Source: Oscheius dolichura (Eukaryota; Nematoda; Chromadorea; Rhabditida; Rhabditidae). From it: a DNA stretch of 64,000 bases. The notes below the pieces were generated by a model, which was not told where the DNA came from, made no database searches, and saw only the letters and a program-made list of their open reading frames with translations. Both the position numbers and the translations under genes were made by a program. The stretch spans positions 7,054,001 to 7,118,000 of the forward strand of contig OW051494.1 in the NCBI GenBank assembly GCA_932521035.1, written 5' to 3'. The first letter of the stretch is position 1; each line of letters starts with the position of its first letter. Of the stretch, positions 57,924-64,000 are shown in pieces.

Positions 57924-58711
57924 TGTCCGTTTCATTCTCGAGGATATAGAGCATGGCATTCATGACGTAGGTGACGGCCAGGAGATCCTCTAGCTCCTGG
58001 GTCAGGGTGTAGATCATGCAGTCCTCCTCGTCCTGTTTGTTTGTATATATTAGTAGCGAAATGGAGGAAATGAGCGGGGGAACAAAGTGCCAGGTGTTAG
58101 CAGATGCATGTGACTCTGTCTTTTGCCTGGGGCCGTAATAACGAAAACAGTTGTCACCACAAACAATTTGACTTTTACCCTCTCGCACCCGTCCTCCTCC
58201 CTGATCCCAATGTCTCACCCAGTCCGATGACCGTCGAGCACATCCCCATGAGGCGCCTGTTCAGTTCCTTTGTCGTCCGACCAAATTTGGCTGCTATTTT
58301 CTTCTGCTCGGTCTTGCCCAACTCTTCCTATTCATTCTATTGGACATGAAAATGAAGGAAACTACCATAAGGGAACAGAAGCTGGGCTCATGGTTGTGAG
58401 GAATCTTTGGAGTGAAGGTTTTTGTGACCGTGTTGTACTGCGCCGAGCCGGGACACGGGCCCATCCCTTTCCTCCGCCTAAAACAGGTCACTGGGAGGGA
58501 CGAGGATAGTGTACCTATAGACACAGTAGTACAGCGACTTTTCTTCGTTATAGCTCCTCTGAAATCGGATGGGATACCCTTGGAACTCGACGGCCTCGTG
58601 AAAGACACCTTTCACTCTGGGAAGTAGTGGTTGTAGAAGAAGGGGCTCACCTCATTGGAACACAGAAGATCGTCTGCCCGGCTGTCGAGATACTGTCCAG
58701 CGGCGTTACAA
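57898..58711 (-). CDS. FLYWCH zinc-finger protein (5' end unresolved)
   Basis: Exons from 58711 downward join in phase: VTPLDSISTAGQ..VPMR, then GVFHEAVEFQGYPIRFQRSY, EKSLYYCVYRRRKGMGPCPG and IPHNHEPSF. Together these show the FLYWCH pattern (aromatic strand, Cys, Cys, HxH). Next come a helical segment (EELGKTEQKKIAAKF..TKELNRRL) and a C-terminal helix (IYTLTQELEDLLAVTYVMNAM) ending QLSNR with TGA at 57898. Nematode FLYWCH proteins (FLH-1/2/3, PEB-1) bind DNA and repress microRNA or pharyngeal genes. The first exon is not resolved: the frame KQFPDEMAHRSD upstream does not match the entry phase. The segment between 58.24 and 58.05 kb may include coding or intron. Confidence 0.65.
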
Positions 58712-60254
58712 CTGAGACAAAATCGATTACAACCAAGCACGGGCTGGACAATGCCATAACATCCGAACGATGTGCCATCTCATCCGGGAACTGTTTCGGG
58801 CATTTCAAGAAGAGAGGATGGAGGAGGACGGCGCGCGAGAAGCACCAGCCGATGCTCGTGAGGATGAGATATTAGCTGGCAATTGCTCCCCCATTAGGAT
58901 CAGTGATCCCCAAATCTCTTCACTTGATCACATAACAAGCCCTTTCATTCATTTCATCTATCATCTATCACCCCTGCCCGTTAATATCAACAGACAGCCG
59001 GAAATACATAGTTTTCCCCCGTTTATTTCTGTGTTTTCTTCCCGTCTCCTCTCGAAAATCACCACGGGCATTGGTTGTCATAGTGTCTCCGTCTCGCATG
59101 TGGCAGAGCGTTGTTTACGCGCGCACTTGCATATGGCATAACCTTCTTTGACCTCCCCTCCTGATTTCGCCTTTTCTGGCCGGGGTCGAATCAATTTGTT
59201 CCGAGTGCATCAATCATGTCTTTCTCTCTCTTCGATGTGTTTGTCTCCTCTTCTTAACTTTCCCAGACAACAGCTGAAGTCATCCTCCCTTCGACCTGGA
59301 TCGATTGGGTCACAGGCCAGCCGGGTCTGCCACCACCACTATTTGTTGTGTTTGTCCTTCGGGAGAGGAGAGAGCGCCGCCTGGCTCAGCTTCCCCTAAA
59401 AATCATCCCATTTTCCCCTAGAAGTCAGCATTTTTCATCACCTTCGGGTATCTGTCTCCCTGTCGTCGCCCCTCTCGTTTATCTCTCACTGATTATATCA
59501 GGGGCCCCTTCCTGCCGCCTATTTGCCGAATACTACACTCATCGAATATTTTCCTCTCTTGTCCGCCATATTCCCCCCTTCGAAAAAGTTGAACATTGAG
59601 ACCGGAATTACGGGCGTCTGTTCAAATATGCTGTTTTGTGTCTCTTCTTCCCAAAACACATCGGCCACTGTCAAAAATCGAGGGAGAGAAGCTTATCTCC
59701 GACATAACAACTTTTAGAACACAGAGAACAAGCCCGGCCACTCTCCTGCCCCTTCTCTTCCACAGGGAGAGAGAATTTACGACCATTTGCGCAACTAGAA
59801 CTGTCAATGTTGCCCTTTTCTCCGTGAATACATCCTTATGACTCATCGTCTCCTCCCCTTCTTGCCACATGGCCCCTGTCCTCCTTGCCATCTGTGTGTA
59901 CTCTCTTCTCTTCCCCCTTGCAATTCGTGCCGATCGTTTCAATTGTTGGTCGATTTGTCATCATTCGCCCAGCGAAACTTTCGGATCCGACTGTTCTTAT
60001 CAGTCAAATCCAATGAATATTCTCTTCCAAAACTGTCAGCGATCGGCTTACTCCAGAGGGAGATTACGGGGGCCATCGGCGACGGCGGCAGTTCCGCAGT
60101 TCGCCCAGCCAGTTGTTGTTTGTGAACCCCTCCGGGGGACAGACACAACTCCGCGATAGTCCCATAGATCACATGTTGATCTTTTCGTTTTTCTTATTCT
60201 GTCTCCTCTTATTTACGGTCAATAAATGTCTGCCTTCCAGAGAGAGAGGCGCGG
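58712..60254. other. Intergenic region before zak-1
   Basis: No convincing exons were found apart from the unresolved 5' end of the FLYWCH gene near 58.75-58.9 kb. A TTCCAG acceptor ends at 60240, 14 nt before the zak-1 start, and probably marks the spliced-leader site. Confidence 0.45.
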
Positions 60255-62872
60255 ATGTCGGACGAGACGTCGTCCTCGTCGTCGCCGACGACGTCCGATG
60301 GCTCACTCTACCCGGAGATTCCACGGAATGCCGTCCAAATAGCCGAGCAGCTGGGTGTCGGCACCTTCGGATCAGGTTCGGTCGTGGCCTCCTCCGGGCA
60401 GAAATTGTTCAGATTTCAGTCTACAAAGGACTATGGACACAGCACAACAGCGTCATCAAGGAGGTCGCCATGAAGAAGGTCTTCATGTTGCAGAAAGAGG
60501 TACTTGCCCCCTCTATTTCTTCTATTCGTTCTTCTTCTTTTAGGCTGAGATTTTGTCTAAAATAAGGCATAGGAATATTATCGAATTTTATGGAATTTGC
60601 AAAACCGGCTCAGACTTTTACATCGTCACGGAATATGCCGAAAGCGGGAGTCTGTATGACCACTTGCACCACGACGAAAACATGGAAATAGACTTTGACA
60701 CGGTTCTCAGGTGGGCCAGGGAGGTGGGCATTCCGCTTGAACCAGGGGAGACGGGCAGACTTTAGATAGCCGCCGGAATCTACTACCTCCACTATGATGC
60801 CGTGGTCACCATCATCCACCGAGACCTCAAATCGAAGAACGTCGTCGTCGACTCGAAACAGAGGTGTAAGATTTGTGACTTTGGTACTTCGAAGGATCTC
60901 ACACATTCGTGTACAGCCCCCACCTGGGGAGGAACTGCCGCTTGGATGAGGTAGTTCTATCTTTTATCATTTTGAAGAAGTCTTTAGCCCGGAGATTATT
61001 AACCAAAATGAGGGATTGACGACGGCCTCCGATGTGTGGAGCTACGGAGTCGTTCTGTGGGAGATGCTCTCCAGGGAGATCCCCTACAAAGACTTCACAG
61101 AGTTTCGAATCTACACGTTGATTACCCAGACCGGTGTGAACCTCGTCATCCCGGACAGCTGTCCTCCTTCCTTGGCCAAGTGAGTCCAGTCTCTTTTTGG
61201 TTTAGAGATTCCCGTTCAGTCTGATGAGAGGATGCTGGAAGATGGTTCCCAAGGAGAGGCTGACCATGAAGAAGATCGTAATTGAACTGTCGGCCATGGA
61301 GAAGTGTCCCCAGACGAAGCAGGAGTGTCAGATATTTTTGGGGAAAGAAGACTGGAAGAGAGACATCGAAATACAGAAGAAGGAACTCGACAAGCAGAGG
61401 AAGATCCTCGAGAAGCAGAAGGAGAAGTTGAACAAGGAACAGAAGGCTTTTCTAAGGAGAGTCCGACACGAGACGGCCCTCCTGGGTGAGTAGATTCTGT
61501 CGTCCTTTGGTATAAGACAATCCCAGATGCCGTCGGTGATCCTCCGGCCGATGTATCCTTGTGGAATGAACAGCACACCATGACCTGGATTGGACGAATG
61601 CTCAAAACTGGTAGAACTTACGGCCACTTCAAGTTTAAAGTTTAGGTTTAGACGATTTGAAGCTCCTGGATAAGGTGAAGCAAGCCATCTGTAGGCATCG
61701 GATCACGGGGGCCAGGCTGCTCGAAATGACACAGAAGGACTTCGAGTCGCTCGGGGTGAACAAGCTCGGCTGCCGAATGGAACTGATGAAGGGAGTCCGC
61801 GGGTTGAAGGCCGCCCACAGCAAGTTCGTCGACTTCCCGACCCTCGAACAAGCACAGCGGCTATCTATTTCTGTTGTGAGTTACACTTTCCACCAGTCAA
61901 CTTGAAATTACTTCAGAAACCAAAGGAAGACTTCCCTAACCCGTTGCTGGGGGGAATGCCGTTAGTCTTATTGTTGGGATACTATCCCCGTCCGGGGGCC
62001 ACCACGACCCGGTTGAAATTTTATGTCGATGTGGATTGGGACGACGATGAGCCGTCGACCTCCTCCGCTCCGTCAAGTTTTATAAAATCCGTCTGCTTTA
62101 CCGTACTCGATGACGACATGAATGTGAGGAAAACGAGGAGCAAAAGGAAGATAGGGATATTCAGAAACCATTGAATGAGCCGGCCTGCTACTCCGGATAC
62201 AGTAATTTTGCTATGGAATGGGTCACAAAACCGGACGACGTCGACCGGATACGGGTCATCGCCAATATCCACTACTCGGATAATGTGGTAGGTATCTTGC
62301 TCTTTCCTTTTTCCATTGGAAGTGTTTAGAGCGAGCCGAGGAGTACAGAACTCGTGGCCGTGTTGACGACCTTCGACCGGCCTTCGAATATAATCGAACG
62401 GCGGGTGAGGGTGCGGACTGGCAGACGGTCTTCCATCACTCCTAATTCGAGCAGCCTCATCCACGTGAGCTATCCCCCTTTTTCATATGAGAGCTCCCTT
62501 TCAGTCAGCTGTGAGTAGTCCCTTCCTGCGCGGGGTGTGGCAGAAGAAGGCCAAGGAGACCCGGGAAACCCTTCTCGACTCGGGGATCGCCTCTCTCAAC
62601 CGTAGGCTTTCCTCATCCTCCTCCCTATGATGTGGCTATTTTCAGCAGCATTCAGTGATATATCCCATCAGCCGTCATTTTTCCTGGAAGATGGGGTGAA
62701 AGACCAGAAGGAACAGAAGGATACCCCAACAGTTAGGAAGAAGAGACGGCACAGGAAGAGAACCGAGTCCGAAAATCTCGAACACACCGAGAATCCGAGA
62801 AGAAAGGAAGAAGTTCATGGGGGCAAGCCGAAGTGGGCCTGGAAGAGCCAACAGTCCAGGAATCTCCAGTAG
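60255..62872 (+). CDS. zak-1: ZAK-type MAP3K (MLTK) with SAM domain
   Basis: After a Ser-rich start the kinase shows a glycine loop (GVGTFGSVYKG), VAMKK (ATP lysine), the helix C region QKEAEILSKIRHRNII, EYAESGSLYDHL, the catalytic loop HRDLKSKNV, CDFGTSK, WMSPEI and DVWSYGVVLWEML. A leucine-zipper coiled coil follows (KKELDKQRKILEKQKEKLNK), then WNEQHTMTWIGRML and a SAM domain (LLEMTQKDFESLGVNKLGCRMELMKG). The C-terminus is basic (KKRRHRKRTESEN). Kinase-zipper-SAM is the ZAK architecture; ZAK senses stalled or collided ribosomes and activates p38/JNK. Roughly 700 residues in many short exons. The exon 1/2 junction uses the acceptor at 60419 to restore GSVYKG. Some late exon edges (62.1-62.7 kb) are not certain. 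Confidence 0.92.
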
Positions 62873-63762
62873 TCTCTCTCATCGTCTCCGTTGCCTTGTC
62901 CCCTATCCACCGGTTATACAGTACCTCGTGCAAGTTGTGATTCCCCATTCACAGGTTTCTCTTTTTGGTGTCAGGATCTCTATCGCTCAATATTATTATC
63001 TATTACTGTATATATAAATTATTAGATCCCCCGAGAATGTTCCCATCTGTGTCTATCTGCCGGCCAAAAAGCCATCGCTTTTCGTTTTCCTATTGATTGC
63101 CCATTTTCGGTATAGGAGACCAGAAATAGCCGTCGCTTGTCAGGTTGCGTCAAGCCGACTTCGCTTCTCCTTCACTTGTCCTCCCGTCCTCCTCGGATCC
63201 CCCTCTCCTCCGTCTCATCCCCCTTTCTCGTTCCCTCTGCACCCGTTATCAAATGATAAGTTTGCATGAGTTGGCCTTTCGCCGGCCATCGAGGCTGTTT
63301 ACAAGCGCCAGCCACGTGATAGAGTGCCATTGTTGATTTACCTCTCCATCTCCTTCCTTTTTATGTTTCCACTTCCGCTTGTTATTCTCATTTTAACAAC
63401 GGGAAAAGGTTTTTGATACAAAAAAGATTCACTTTTCTGGAAAAGGCTAGAGATCTTTTTTGGAATTGGGTAACCCCGCGGAACCACCTGCCAGTAATGT
63501 TTATTGAGGAGCCAAGACAGTAGCCAGTGAGCATTGCCCTTAAACGGAGCTATCGGCAGTAAAATAGCGCGCTACAGTGCGCCCTGCCGACATCGTATGG
63601 GTGCGACGGCAGCGAATTACATAATCTTGAACTTTTAGTTTTTATCCATTTTTGCTGCTGTTTCCACATTTTTCAACGATTTTTAATGATATATTTATTA
63701 AACCATATCACAATAAATATCATGAAAGCAAAGTAGAAGTTTCTTGGGCAAACTGTAGTCTT
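62873..63762. other. Intergenic region after zak-1
   Basis: No gene is seen. GC-rich to about 63.6 kb, then AT-rich. It includes the zak-1 3' flank and the 3' flank of the convergent partial gene. Confidence 0.5.
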
Positions 63763-63874
63763 CTATCCTTCTTTGTTCGATTCTGAAAACAAGCGAATGA
63801 AATAACAATTTTTAACAAATAAACTGACCTGAAAAATAATCTACGACGTTCTCTTGATCAAAGAGAAGCTTATC
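63763..63874 (-). CDS. 3' end of an AT-rich gene running off the window (partial)
   Basis: A candidate exon 63829-63874 (DKLLFDQENVVDYFS, flanked by TTTTTTTAG and GTCAGTTT) joins a last exon after a TTGTTTTCAG acceptor, giving ESNKEG and TAG at 63763. Phase is consistent and composition is AT-rich like the other core genes. The upstream part lies beyond the window or is not resolvable, so no family is named. Confidence 0.45.
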
Positions 63875-64000
63875 CTAAAAAAAGAAATATTAGAAAACAT
63901 CAAGGGAAACAAAAATAGCAAAAAGAATTCAAATCCTGAACGCAAAAAAATTTGCGCAGAGCTTCGCCTCTATTTGATGAAATTCGACACATAAAAACAC

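Noticed and set aside
1..64000. CRISPR arrays, rRNA genes, bacterial promoters or phage genes
   Set aside because: None seen; the intron-rich genes are eukaryotic throughout.

Overview
The window is animal nuclear DNA, most probably from a nematode. The main reasons are an ordered set of nematode-type genes (a fozi-1 gene combining two C2H2 zinc fingers with an FH2 domain, klp-20/KIF3A, bre-3, zak-1, two CUB-like secreted proteins, a FLYWCH protein), very short introns (mostly 34-50 nt) ending in TTTCAG or TTTTAG, and splice acceptors a few bases upstream of many start codons, as expected for spliced-leader trans-splicing. No bacterial operon signals, CRISPR arrays, rRNA or clear tRNA genes were found. 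All gene models were built by eye from exon phase and protein-family recognition; individual exon edges may be off by a few bases.

Layout. 1-8.8 kb: gene-poor, with many TACGGTA/TACCGTA words and a 22-base C run. 8.8-14.0 kb (+): fozi-1, with a 2.2 kb second intron. 14.4-14.9 kb (-): a small secreted Gly/Tyr-rich protein with a TATA box. 15.1-17.2 kb (+): CUB-like protein 1. 17.5-20.7 kb: a pair of 337-nt inverted repeats that keep the same hairpins and look like a structured-RNA family. 20.7-24.7 kb: remnants, a GTTAGT-type repeat and one unrecognised minus-strand gene. 25.1-25.9 kb (+): NDUFA5. 26.3-28.4 kb (-): an unrecognised repeat-rich, proline-rich protein. 29.1-31.1 kb (+): CUB-like protein 2, ending 1 nt from the stop codon of the convergent aspartyl-tRNA synthetase (31.1-33.1 kb, -). 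33.8-35.7 kb (+): PIP4K. 36.1-38.6 kb (+): KIF3A-type kinesin-2. 38.9-41.1 kb (-): an unrecognised multi-exon gene with a tandem exon duplication. 41.5-42.5 kb (+): RING protein. 42.8-43.8 kb (-): GRXCR-type glutaredoxin protein. 45.2-45.5 kb (+): small one-pass membrane protein. 46.0-48.3 kb (-): bre-3/egghead glycosyltransferase. 48.3-53.8 kb: non-coding. 53.8-55.5 kb (+): protein with two BTB-like regions. 55.6-58.7 kb (-): a tightly packed series of FLYWCH protein, coiled-coil protein with an LC8-like C-terminus, and LAPTM-like membrane protein, possibly an operon. 60.3-62.9 kb (+): zak-1 MAP3K. 63.8 kb to the end (-): the 3' end of another gene.

Two compositional classes alternate. Core genes such as NDUFA5, aspartyl-tRNA synthetase and PIP4K, and the 38.9-41.1 kb gene, are AT-rich. 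The other genes are GC-rich. The genes do not form one pathway: they cover transcription/chromatin (fozi-1, FLYWCH), cilia and microtubule transport (KIF3A, LC8-like, GRXCR), glycolipid synthesis (bre-3), signalling (PIP4K, zak-1), translation and respiration. The items most worth following are the inverted structured-RNA-like pair, the coiled-coil/LC8 protein, the two small frame breaks in NDUFA5 and the two repeat-rich or duplicated unrecognised genes.
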